A stretch of 64,000 bases of DNA, taken from Eubacterium maltosivorans (GTDB lineage Bacteria; Bacillota; Clostridia; Eubacteriales; Eubacteriaceae). Below, in pieces: positions 1 to 7,802 of the stretch. The stretch lies in NCBI RefSeq assembly GCF_002441855.2, contig NZ_CP029487.1, positions 2,976,001 to 3,040,000 on the forward strand, given 5' to 3'. The notes under the pieces were generated by a model. The model worked only from the letters and a program-made list of their open reading frames with translations. It had not been told where the DNA came from and did not search any database. Every line of letters begins with the position of its first letter. Within the stretch, counting starts at the first letter, position 1. Made by a program: the position numbers and the translations under genes.

Positions 1-1
1 G

Positions 2-1162
2 TATATTGTGCCGAATGCTTATAATAAGACAAAATATAACGTTGAAATCGGGGATCAAATTTTTGGATTATCGAATGATAATATGGGCCTGAATGATAAA
101 AAGCCATACCTCGACAATAAAACCCGTAAGAACACTTTACCCTATCTTATTTCTTCTGAAGAATTAGCGCTTCAAAATAAATTTTTTGATTATTTGTATA
201 ACCAGGTCTGTCTTGGAAAAAATAATATTTATTTAAGCGAGAAGGATGGAATCCTGGCAACGGCGAATGATGAAACGCCGGGCAGTTCTTTTCGCGGCTA
301 TTATCTCCGGATTCGAAAGGGCAAGGAATTGGAGATACATGATTTTGACATTATTACCGGTTATGAGCCTGACATTAAGCCCATTGAGCTAAAACAGTAT
401 CTTCCGGTTCCGGAAAAAAGCACAACGGGTCTTGTATACGAAAAAATTAAGCATCTCGAAGCGGTGAAAAATTTGATCAACGCGGTGTTTTTTAAAAAGT
501 TTTTAACGACCAATTTTTTTACAGACGCAAAGGATATCCGCCTCAATGATACAAAAGTTAAGGAGGAGTTGCTCAGGTGCCGCGCGGGATATTTCAATTG
601 GTTTTTTAAAGGAGAGTCCGTGGCTGTAAGATCTTTTTTCGCGGAAAGCTCAATGGTATTAATCAAAAATTCGATTTTGAACAGACATATTCCAAAGGCC
701 ATTGATCAGTTTAATGTGCGAGAATCAATATTGAATTATTTTGAAGGAGGAGAAAGAATGGAACAAACATATGAACAAATTTTTGAACGTTTAAGTGAAA
801 TGATAAACAGTGACACGCGGAGTACAATTGAAGACGATGCAATGTATTATTATGCTGCCGGACAAATCGCTCAGTTTTTGCTTTCTTTAAACCAGTCAAG
901 CAAGCCAACGCCAGCTCTTGTCAATCCGGTTATTAATGCAAGAACCGCACAGCAGCTGCAGGTTGTTTTGGAAAGGCTTTATAAAAAGTATAATTATGCC
1001 ATTAAATATCCCCAGAGGATTTCAAGATTATATGCGATGTTTTTACTGCATATTCCAGAAAATAAAAAAACCGACAGCCAGATGCTGATCGCGGGGTATT
1101 TGGACAGAAGCTTAGTTTACGAAAAGAAAAATAAAAACGAAGGAGAAGCAGAAAATGAATAA
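2..1162 (+). CDS. cas8b: Cas8b/Csh1, type I-B Cascade large subunit (5' partial)
   Basis: C-terminal part of the large subunit of a type I-B Cascade surveillance complex, which recognises the PAM and carries the crRNA-guided complex. The reading frame is open to the left window edge and the first in-frame candidate start is only a GTG at 8, so the gene almost surely begins outside the window; about 386 codons remain of a family usually well over 500. Identification rests on its place directly before cas7-cas5-cas3 and on its general Csh1-like sequence; I see no catalytic motif, as expected. It overlaps cas7 by 8 bp. Its 3' third contains an internal ribosome site and start (see the cas11 entry). 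Confidence 0.8.
   Translation, partial: YIVPNAYNKTKYNVEIGDQIFGLSNDNMGLNDKKPYLDNKTRKNTLPYLISSEELALQNKFFDYLYNQVCLGKNNIYLSEKDGILATANDETPGSSFRGYYLRIRKGKELEIHDFDIITGYEPDIKPIELKQYLPVPEKSTTGLVYEKIKHLEAVKNLINAVFFKKFLTTNFFTDAKDIRLNDTKVKEELLRCRAGYFNWFFKGESVAVRSFFAESSMVLIKNSILNRHIPKAIDQFNVRESILNYFEGGERMEQTYEQIFERLSEMINSDTRSTIEDDAMYYYAAGQIAQFLLSLNQSSKPTPALVNPVINARTAQQLQVVLERLYKKYNYAIKYPQRISRLYAMFLLHIPENKKTDSQMLIAGYLDRSLVYEKKNKNEGEAENE
758..1162 (+). CDS. cas11: Internal Cas11b small subunit translated from within cas8b
   Basis: An in-frame ATG at 758 inside cas8b is preceded by a textbook Shine-Dalgarno AAGGAGG at 744-750, seven bases upstream, stronger than most gene starts in this window. The product would be 134 residues, starting MEQTYEQIFERLSEM, mostly helical, and ending at the cas8b stop. 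In type I-B, I-C and I-D systems the Cascade small subunit Cas11 is known to be made by such internal initiation from the large-subunit gene, and the size fits. What is seen is the site, frame and length; the role is inferred from that precedent. No separate small-subunit gene lies in the visible operon. Confidence 0.75.
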   Translation: MEQTYEQIFERLSEMINSDTRSTIEDDAMYYYAAGQIAQFLLSLNQSSKPTPALVNPVINARTAQQLQVVLERLYKKYNYAIKYPQRISRLYAMFLLHIPENKKTDSQMLIAGYLDRSLVYEKKNKNEGEAENE

Positions 1163-2090
1163 ACGTGTTTATGGAATACTGGGAATCAAATCCATCATGG
1201 CGAATTGGAACGCGGATTTTAGCGGCATGCCAAAGGCAATCTCAACCGGTGAGGTGTTTGGCAGCGACAAAGCCTTTAAATACCCCATGAAAAAAATGTG
1301 GGATGAGCAGGGAGAAAAGGTGCTCTATATCAAGTCCTTCAAAGCGGAAGAAGACAAAAAAGAGGGCATCAAGGTGCGTCCGCGTTCGTTAAAAGAGCGC
1401 TATGAACAGATTTTTGAGGTAGAAGACCTTAAAAAAACAAAGGATAATAAGGCAGTGTTAACCAATCTCTTTAAGGCCATTGATGTGAAAAATTTTGGCG
1501 CGACCTTTGCGGAGGGCGGAAATAACACCGCCATCACCGGGGCTGTTCAGATCACCCAGGGCTTTAACAAATACGACGGCCACAATGTTGAGGAGCAGCA
1601 GATACTGTCCCCCTTCCGGGACGGCACAAAGGAAGATGCCGAGCAGTCCACCCTCGGCACAAAAATCGTCAGCAACGAAGCCCATTACTTTTATGGCTTT
1701 GCCATCAATCCAACAGCCTACAAAGATTTTGTGGAAATGGGCGTGACCGAAGGCTATACCGAAGCTGATTATGAAAAGTTTAAAGAAGCGGCATTAATTG
1801 CGGCAACAGCCTTTAACACCAACGCAAAGGTAGGATGCGAAAACGAGTTTGGCCTGTTTGTGGAAACAGAAGCGGATCTGTACCTGCCGGATTTAGCGCA
1901 GTTTATCCGGTTTGAAAAAACAGAGGATAATGAAAAAGACCTCATATCTTTGGGGTTAGACGAGCTGTTAAAGGCCTTTGGCGGCCGGATTTTATCCATA
2001 GAAATTTATTACAATCCCCTGACAACACTTCTGGAAGGCAGTTTGGATAAGGCGAAGACCTACCATATTTTCACAAAGGAAGCAATTTAA
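1155..2090 (+). CDS. cas7: Cas7/Csh2, type I-B Cascade backbone protein
   Basis: 311-residue backbone subunit that polymerises along the crRNA spacer in type I-B Cascade. The N-terminus (MNKRVYGILGIKSIMANWNA) is the characteristic Csh2 opening with the RRM-type first strand and a conserved NWNADFSG stretch. A Gly-rich segment around residues 120-135 (ATFAEGGNNTAITGAVQ) matches the conserved region seen in the family. The ATG at 1155 overlaps the cas8b stop by 8 bp and has an AAGGAGAAG ribosome site just before it, so translation is probably coupled. cas5 follows after one base. Confidence 0.9.
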   Translation: MNKRVYGILGIKSIMANWNADFSGMPKAISTGEVFGSDKAFKYPMKKMWDEQGEKVLYIKSFKAEEDKKEGIKVRPRSLKERYEQIFEVEDLKKTKDNKAVLTNLFKAIDVKNFGATFAEGGNNTAITGAVQITQGFNKYDGHNVEEQQILSPFRDGTKEDAEQSTLGTKIVSNEAHYFYGFAINPTAYKDFVEMGVTEGYTEADYEKFKEAALIAATAFNTNAKVGCENEFGLFVETEADLYLPDLAQFIRFEKTEDNEKDLISLGLDELLKAFGGRILSIEIYYNPLTTLLEGSLDKAKTYHIFTKEAI

Positions 2091-2091
2091 A

Positions 2092-2838
2092 ATGAAAGCC
2101 CTGAAATTTCTGTTAAGGGGGAAGACCGCCTTTTTCAAACAGCCGGATGTCAATACCTACTGCTATTATACCTACGGCTGTATCCATAAGGTCGCCCTGC
2201 TGGGAATGTTCGGCGCGGTGATGGGCTTCCGAGGGTATAACGGACAGACCAAAGCAGAAACCTATCCGGAGTTTTATGAAAAGCTGAAGCATCTGAAGGT
2301 ATCGATCTGCCCGCTGAATGAAAAGGGCTATATCCCCAGAAAGGTACAGACCTTTAATAATTCGGTGGGCTATGCGTCTAAAGAAGAGGGGGGCAATCTC
2401 ATTGTTAAGGAGCAGTGGCTGGAAAACCCAAGCTGGGAGATCGCTTTTCTTATTGAAGATGAAGATTCGGAGACACTGGCTGAAAGATTACTGAATTATC
2501 GATTTGCGTTTATTCCTTATCTTGGGAAAAACGATCACTCGGCACAGCTTGAACAGGTTGAGGTGACAGAGGTCTCACCCGTTTCTGACCGTGGAAATTT
2601 GAAAATAAGCAGTCTTTTTCCGTCAAAAGCGGGGACCATTCAGCAGATTGAGGGCGGCATGGCGCAGCTGCAGATGCGGGAGTCTCCTTTTAAATACGAA
2701 GAGCGGCTGCCGGTGGGGCTCGAGCCAGCCTGCAATCAATATGAAACCTGCCAAATGACCTTCACCAACCAGCCCGTATCCCTGGCGGATAATGCTGAAG
2801 CCTATTTTATGGGGGATAAATGCTATGTTTTTGTATAA
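2092..2838 (+). CDS. cas5: Cas5b, type I-B Cascade subunit
   Basis: 248-residue Cas5 protein, which binds the 5' handle of the crRNA and caps the Cas7 filament. The N-terminal stretch with FFKQPDVNTYCYYTYGC followed by the HKVALLGMFGAVMGFRG segment is typical of the Cas5h/Cas5b subgroup. The start lies one base after the cas7 stop, indicating a tightly coupled operon, and the 3' end overlaps the chosen cas3 start by 14 bp. Cas5 of this subtype is structural and not the crRNA-processing nuclease; processing in type I-B is by Cas6, which is not in the window and is probably upstream of cas8b. Confidence 0.88.
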   Translation: MKALKFLLRGKTAFFKQPDVNTYCYYTYGCIHKVALLGMFGAVMGFRGYNGQTKAETYPEFYEKLKHLKVSICPLNEKGYIPRKVQTFNNSVGYASKEEGGNLIVKEQWLENPSWEIAFLIEDEDSETLAERLLNYRFAFIPYLGKNDHSAQLEQVEVTEVSPVSDRGNLKISSLFPSKAGTIQQIEGGMAQLQMRESPFKYEERLPVGLEPACNQYETCQMTFTNQPVSLADNAEAYFMGDKCYVFV

Positions 2839-5407
2839 GCATACATGCCGTTATTTTGATCATACACCACTTTTTGATTTTGGGGGGCTTATCCAAAGCG
2901 ATAAGCCCTTTTACGCACATATCCATAAGGAGAAAGACGCGGAGCTCTTAGAGGAACACATGCGTCTGGCTTTAGATTATTTTACAGCGCTCAATCATCA
3001 TAAACATTTGGAAGCTGTGCTCTCCTGCTTTGAAAAGACCTTTTTAGAGGGGGCGCCGCAAAATGAAACTGAACTGTGGCGTGAGATGATTCTCAACACC
3101 ATCTATATGCACGATATGGGAAAGATCAATCCAAATTTTCAGGCCAACAGAATGGAAAACAGAGCCTTTAAAAGGACAGAATCGAATAACAGCAGGCACG
3201 CTCAGTTTTCAGCTATGATCTATTTTAACCATTACTTTAAAAAACTGAGTGGCGTTGGGCCAGAATACGCTGATTTGTTTATCGTCTTTCTTTTGCTGAA
3301 TACTTTTATTATTCAAAAACATCATGGTCACCTTAACGATTTTGGCAATTTTTTGGAATGTCTGGATGACAATTTGCGGGAAGAAAAAGAAGAGATCGCA
3401 GCTTATAAGGATTTTGCGGCGATCCAATGGCCCGTTAAAATTGGAGTTGTTTTTGAGGAGAGCATCAAGGGTGTTAAGAAAAAACAGGCATGGCAGTGTG
3501 TTGACTTTTACATCTACACCCGATTCCTCTACGCTGTTCTGGTCGCCTGCGATTTTTACGCAACCTCAGAATACATGAACGGCGCCCCGGTTGATGATTT
3601 TGGCGTCCTGGATGAAATTGCGCCCTATCTGGACGCGTTTAACGCCGACCCCATTACAAAAAGCATCCGAAAAATTAAAAAGGATCAGGCGCCCGATGGC
3701 GATATTAATATTTTAAGAAGCCGGTTATTTTTGGAAGCAGAAGAAAATCTGCTGCAAAGCCAAGAGGATAATGTAGTTTTTTTGGAGGCGCCAACAGGTT
3801 CTGGCAAGACCAAAACATCCATCAATCTGGCCTTGCAGCTCATAAAAAAGGATAAACAGCTCAACCGGATTTTCTATGTTTTTCCTTTTAACACCCTAGT
3901 GGAGCAGACCTGTGATGCTCTGGAAGAATGCTTTGGCAAAGTCCTCGGCGAAAAAATTGGTGTCATTAACAGCGTGACGCCGATCAAGAAATATGGGAAG
4001 GTTAGCGATGAGGGTGAGTGGGATTATACTGGACAGGGAAAAATTGATTATGAAAAATCTCTTTTGGTCCGGCAGTTCATGCACTATCCCATTGTGCTGA
4101 CCACCCATGTGAAATTTTTCGAAGCAATTTTCGGAATCGACCGGGAAGCAGTATTTCCGCTGGCACATCTGGCGAATGCTGTCATTATTCTTGATGAGAT
4201 ACAGCGCTATAAAAACCAGATTTGGAAGGAAATCATCATTTTTTTGAAAGCCTATGCGCGCATTTTGAATTTCAAGGTGATTATCATGTCCGCGACTTTG
4301 CCAGACTTGAACCGGCTCAGCGTTGAAAATGAAAAGGTGGCATATCTTGTAAAAAACAGAGAATTTTATTTTCAAAATCCCCTGTTTAAAAACAGAGTAG
4401 AACTGGATTTCTCCATGCTGGAGATGAAGTCAAAAGAAACCTTTGAGGCACTGCTTCAAAAAGTCCTTGAGGTTTCAAAGGCCCTTAGGAAAAATCCGGA
4501 TGCGGAAAACAAAATTGTGGTTGAGTTTATCAAAAAGGCTTCGGCCATTGAGTTTTATAATCGTTTAAAGGAAGCTGTGGAAACTGATCTGGCGTCCATT
4601 GAACTGATGACAGGGGACGACCATAAGGCAGAGCGGAAACGGATTATCGGCCAGGTTAGAACAACGGGAAATATCATACTGGTAGCCACACAGGTTATTG
4701 AGGCAGGCGTTGATATCGACATGGATGTTGGCTTTAAAGATACCTCCATTCTTGATGCAGAGGAGCAGTTTCTTGGGAGAATCAACCGTTCCTGCAGGAA
4801 AAAAGGCGCCATTGTGTATTTTTTTAATCTGGATTCGCCGGATATGATTTATCAGAAAGATATCCGGAAAACAGATAAATTGAGGTTGACCGGGGACAAC
4901 AAGGCCATGCAGGAAATTCTGATCAATAAAGAATTTTCGAGGTTTTATGATCTTGTCTTAGAAGGCCTTGAGGCACAGAGCCGAAAAGAAAATGATTTGA
5001 ATTTGGAGGCCTTCCGGGATAGACATTTGTGGACCTTTGATTTTCCCAAGGTGCAGGAAAGAATGCGCCTCATTGACGATAACCAGAGAAAGGTATCCTT
5101 ATTTTTGAATACAAGAGTGACCGGAGAAGATGGCAAAGTCCTTATCGGAAGCGAGGTGTGGAAAGCCTATAAGGCGTTATTGCAGGATATGGGAATGTCT
5201 TATGCTGAAAAACGTGTTCGTTTATCAGAAGTGCAGTCAAAGATGGACTACTTTGTCTATGAGATTGATAAGCGCTTTGCCGACACCTGCGTGTTGTGCC
5301 CAGACGACCTTTTGGGTGAGCTGTACTATTTTGAGGATGGTGCGCAGTTCTTTGAAAACGGCAAATTCAGCCGCGAAAAATTAAAGCGTGAAAACGACTT
5401 TTTATGA
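2825..5407 (+). CDS. cas3: Cas3, HD nuclease-helicase of type I-B CRISPR interference
   Basis: 860-residue single-chain Cas3 that is recruited by Cascade to nick, unwind and degrade target DNA. An N-terminal HD nuclease domain shows MHDMGK with His96-Asp97. The SF2 helicase follows with Walker A EAPTGSGKT near residue 320, motif II LDEIQ near 455, SAT in IIMSATLP, and motifs V/VI VIEAGVDIDMD and QFLGRINR. All core motifs look intact. The open frame extends 11 codons upstream, but ATG 2825 is preferred because GGGGG at 2811-2815 provides a ribosome site at good spacing and the upstream extension lies inside cas5. DEIQ instead of DEAH/DEVH is a known variant in Cas3 proteins. Confidence 0.92.
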   Translation: MFLYKHTCRYFDHTPLFDFGGLIQSDKPFYAHIHKEKDAELLEEHMRLALDYFTALNHHKHLEAVLSCFEKTFLEGAPQNETELWREMILNTIYMHDMGKINPNFQANRMENRAFKRTESNNSRHAQFSAMIYFNHYFKKLSGVGPEYADLFIVFLLLNTFIIQKHHGHLNDFGNFLECLDDNLREEKEEIAAYKDFAAIQWPVKIGVVFEESIKGVKKKQAWQCVDFYIYTRFLYAVLVACDFYATSEYMNGAPVDDFGVLDEIAPYLDAFNADPITKSIRKIKKDQAPDGDINILRSRLFLEAEENLLQSQEDNVVFLEAPTGSGKTKTSINLALQLIKKDKQLNRIFYVFPFNTLVEQTCDALEECFGKVLGEKIGVINSVTPIKKYGKVSDEGEWDYTGQGKIDYEKSLLVRQFMHYPIVLTTHVKFFEAIFGIDREAVFPLAHLANAVIILDEIQRYKNQIWKEIIIFLKAYARILNFKVIIMSATLPDLNRLSVENEKVAYLVKNREFYFQNPLFKNRVELDFSMLEMKSKETFEALLQKVLEVSKALRKNPDAENKIVVEFIKKASAIEFYNRLKEAVETDLASIELMTGDDHKAERKRIIGQVRTTGNIILVATQVIEAGVDIDMDVGFKDTSILDAEEQFLGRINRSCRKKGAIVYFFNLDSPDMIYQKDIRKTDKLRLTGDNKAMQEILINKEFSRFYDLVLEGLEAQSRKENDLNLEAFRDRHLWTFDFPKVQERMRLIDDNQRKVSLFLNTRVTGEDGKVLIGSEVWKAYKALLQDMGMSYAEKRVRLSEVQSKMDYFVYEIDKRFADTCVLCPDDLLGELYYFEDGAQFFENGKFSREKLKRENDFL

Positions 5408-5417
5408 GGAAACGAAA

Positions 5418-5912
5418 ATGAAGGTAAACGGAACCCTGGTCAATTATTATTTTCATTGCAGGCGGCAATGCTGGCTGCATGGAAACCGGATCAATCTGGA
5501 AAGCAACAGTGAAAATGTAAAAATTGGAAAAGCCCTTCATGAGATAAGAGCAGAGGAAAGTGAATCGACAGAAATCGGCATCGAAAATATCCGCTTAGAT
5601 AAGATCACCAAAGATTATCTGGTCGAGGTTAAAAAATCCGATGCTGATTATGAAGCTGTCAAATGGCAGGTGCTGTTTTATTTAAAAGCCCTGAAGAATA
5701 AGGGAATCAAACGCCGAGGGAAAATTGAATTTATAGAGAAGAAAAAAGCTGAGCGGAAAATCTACTATGAAGATCTGACACAGGAACGGGAAAAAGAATT
5801 GGAGGAAGTGGTTCGGGCCATTGAAACACTTCTGGAAAGCCCTTTTCCGCCTGGGCGGGAGGCAGATAAAAAATGCCGCCAGTGCGCATATTTTGACTAC
5901 TGTGTTTTATAG
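5418..5912 (+). CDS. cas4: Cas4, Fe-S PD-(D/E)XK nuclease of spacer acquisition
   Basis: 164-residue Cas4, which trims prespacers and helps choose PAM-bearing ends for Cas1-Cas2. The start KVNGTLVNYYFHCRRQCWLH is the classic short-Cas4 N-terminus, with cysteines that, together with the C-terminal KKCRQCAYFDYCVL group, can hold an iron-sulfur cluster. The nuclease core is visible as LDKITKDYLVEVKKSD (Asp...Glu-x-Lys). The frame is open from 5388, overlapping cas3, but ATG 5418 with GAGGA at 5406-5410 gives the canonical N-terminus. cas1 starts 11 bases downstream after a good ribosome site. Confidence 0.93.
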   Translation: MKVNGTLVNYYFHCRRQCWLHGNRINLESNSENVKIGKALHEIRAEESESTEIGIENIRLDKITKDYLVEVKKSDADYEAVKWQVLFYLKALKNKGIKRRGKIEFIEKKKAERKIYYEDLTQEREKELEEVVRAIETLLESPFPPGREADKKCRQCAYFDYCVL

Positions 5913-5923
5913 GAGAAGATAAG

Positions 5924-6922
5924 ATGGGAACAACGAAGTATTTAACCTCAATGGGTGAGCTGAGCCGTAAAGATAATTCGCTGTGTTTTCGGGTGGGAAG
6001 CCATAACAAGTATATTCCGGTTGAGCAGGTCAGTGAGATTTATTGTATGTCCGAAATATCCCTGAACACAAAATTATTAGATTTTCTGGCGAAAAATGAG
6101 ATTATCGTACATTTTTTTAACTATTATGGCGGTTACAGCGGCACCTTTTATCCCAAAGAGCATCTGGTCAGCGGACGCCTGCTCATCGCGCAGGTCAAGG
6201 CATTTGAAAATCGGCGTCTGGATATTGCAAAAGCCATTGTGGGCGGTATTGGAAAAAACCTTGACGCGCTGCTGTATCATTATTACAAGCACGATAAAAA
6301 GGATGTCAAGCCAACCATTGACTGGATCAGACACGATCTGTCCGATAGACTAGGAAACGCCGAGGATATCAAGCAGGTCTTACAGGCCGAGGGTGAAACG
6401 TGGCAGCGGTTTTACAGCAGCTTCCAGTATTTTCTGCCCGAAGATTTTATCATGAATAAACGGGTCAAGCGGCCGCCGGATAATCCGATCAATGCGTTGA
6501 TCTCCTTTGGAAACAGCCTGCTGTACAGCAAAACGGTATCAGTCATATACCAGACCCATCTTGACCAGCGAATCAGCTTTCTTCATGAGCCTTCAGAGGG
6601 ACGGTTTTCCCTGAGTCTGGATTTATGTGAAGTTTTCAAACCGGCCATTGTCTTTAAAACGATTTTCGATGTGGTCAACAATCGAAAGCTGCAGGTAGAC
6701 AAGCACTTTGAAAAAAATCTGAATTATTGTATTTTAAATGAGGAAGGCCGAAAGATTTTCATTGCAGCCTTTGAAGCCCGTCTGGACAGTGTGTTTGAGC
6801 ATCCAAAACTCAAACGAAAAACAAGCTATCGAACTGCGTTGAAGCTGGACTGCTATAAGCTGATCAAGGATATACTTGAGGAAAAACCGTTTATTCCGTT
6901 TAATATGGGAGAAAGGCAATGA
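5924..6922 (+). CDS. cas1: Cas1 integrase, with a probable active-site Glu-to-Val change
   Basis: 332-residue type I-B Cas1, the integrase that with Cas2 inserts new spacers at the leader end. The family signature NALISFGNSLLY (about residues 190-201) and the block FLHEPSEGRFSLSLD are clear, giving metal ligands His221 and Asp233. The third ligand, a Glu that the family normally carries in an S-E-I-Y context between these blocks, is here Val207 (context TVSVIYQT; codon gtc). This comparison uses the remembered family consensus and needs an alignment. If correct the protein may be unable to integrate spacers, which would suit the tiny array downstream. It overlaps cas2 by 4 bp (ATGA). Confidence 0.92.
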   Translation: MGTTKYLTSMGELSRKDNSLCFRVGSHNKYIPVEQVSEIYCMSEISLNTKLLDFLAKNEIIVHFFNYYGGYSGTFYPKEHLVSGRLLIAQVKAFENRRLDIAKAIVGGIGKNLDALLYHYYKHDKKDVKPTIDWIRHDLSDRLGNAEDIKQVLQAEGETWQRFYSSFQYFLPEDFIMNKRVKRPPDNPINALISFGNSLLYSKTVSVIYQTHLDQRISFLHEPSEGRFSLSLDLCEVFKPAIVFKTIFDVVNNRKLQVDKHFEKNLNYCILNEEGRKIFIAAFEARLDSVFEHPKLKRKTSYRTALKLDCYKLIKDILEEKPFIPFNMGERQ

Positions 6923-7209
6923 GTGCAAATAAAAATTTTAATTATAACTATGCCTTTGTATTTTATGATGTCAATGAAAAGCGTGTGGCAAAAGTTTTTA
7001 AAATTTGCAAAAAATATCTTGTGCATTATCAGAAGTCCGTATTTAGAGGCGACATAACCCCATCAAAATTAATTACTCTGAAAAACGAACTGAAAAAAAC
7101 CATTGTCGAAGATGAAGACTTTATCTGTATTGTAAAACTACTGAATGGAAATGTCTTTGGAGAAGAAGTTATGGGCATCTCCGAATCCTCGGAAGATCTT
7201 TTCCTGTAG
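6919..7209 (+). CDS. cas2: Cas2, structural partner of Cas1
   Basis: 96-residue ferredoxin-fold protein that forms the central dimer of the Cas1-Cas2 integration complex. The first strand YAFVFYDVNEKR carries the conserved Asp17, and the HYQKSVFRGD stretch is the family's second hallmark. Length is normal. It is translationally coupled to cas1 through an ATGA overlap and is the last cas gene before the leader and array, the usual order for type I-B loci. Confidence 0.93.
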   Translation: MSANKNFNYNYAFVFYDVNEKRVAKVFKICKKYLVHYQKSVFRGDITPSKLITLKNELKKTIVEDEDFICIVKLLNGNVFGEEVMGISESSEDLFL

Positions 7210-7389
7210 CTCAGTTTTACCAGGCACAGAAAAAAACAAAATGTCGGAATCCTTTTAAATAAACAGTTTGTGCGCTATCTGAAAGAAAAACTGACGAAAG
7301 TTTGTGCAGCTGGTAAATTTATTGAAAAATGGCTTAAAATCAAAGGTCTTAGAGAATATGAATAGAAGAAGAATGGCTTGTTTATTATG
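7210..7389 (+). promoter_or_regulatory. CRISPR leader
   Basis: AT-rich, gene-free 180 bp between the cas2 stop and the first repeat, the position of the leader that carries the array promoter and the integration signals. The only internal structure noticed is a direct duplication of AGTTTGTGC at 7265-7273 and 7299-7307. I could not pick a convincing promoter by eye. The assignment is by position. Confidence 0.6.
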
Positions 7390-7614
7390 GTTGAAGCTTA
7401 ACATGAGATGTATTTAAATGACCTTATTAGCCATAAGATTAAAAAACGTTACTCTGTTGAAGCTTAACATGAGATGTATTTAAATTCAACATTGTCCGAT
7501 GTTTTTGGCTGAAGCAGTTCGTTGAAGCTTAACATGAGATGTATTTAAATGGCAGACGCTGTTTTTGAAAAATATCAGACAAAGCGTTGAAGCTTAACAT
7601 GAGATGTATTAAAT
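7390..7614 (+). CRISPR. Short type I-B CRISPR array, four repeats and three spacers
   Basis: Repeat unit is 30 bp, beginning GTTGAAGCTTAACATGAGAT and ending GTATTTAAAT. Copies lie at 7390-7419, 7456-7485 and 7521-7550 (identical) and 7586-7614, the last lacking one T in its 3' part. Spacers are 7420-7455 (36 bp), 7486-7520 (35 bp) and 7551-7585 (35 bp), all different. The 3' end ATTTAAAT is a typical type I-B handle, so the crRNA strand is the plus strand, away from cas2. A decayed fifth copy may end at 7669, where TATTTAAAT recurs, but only about half of the unit matches. The degenerate repeat at the distal end is the normal old end of an array. Confidence 0.97.
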
Positions 7615-7760
7615 CACAAGGACATCAGAGATAAAAGAGATTGTTAAGAATAAAGACGTATATTTAAATCGGGGTTTACTAGAAATGAAAATATCGAGGC
7701 AATATATTCACCGTTCTCAGATAGCATTGAAGAATAATAAAAGCTATATTTATCAACATA
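7615..7760. other. Gene-free spacer downstream of the array
   Basis: AT-rich stretch with no convincing gene. It holds the possible remnant of a fifth repeat (3' part at 7656-7669). Nothing else stands out. Confidence 0.5.
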
Positions 7761-7790
7761 AAAACTAAAACCGCCAGCTTACGCTGACGG
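7761..7790 (-). terminator. Rho-independent terminator of the acidic membrane protein gene
   Basis: Read on the minus strand, CCGTCAGCGTAAGCTGGCGG folds into a hairpin (7771-7790) followed by TTTTAGTTTTT. It lies 13 bases past the minus-strand stop at 7803. Confidence 0.85.
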
Positions 7791-7802
7791 TATAACAAGC
7801 TT

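Noticed and set aside
7640-7669. Possible fifth CRISPR repeat
   Set aside because: Only the last nine bases and scattered positions match; the interval would be 25 bp, unlike the 35-36-bp spacers. Mentioned, not counted.
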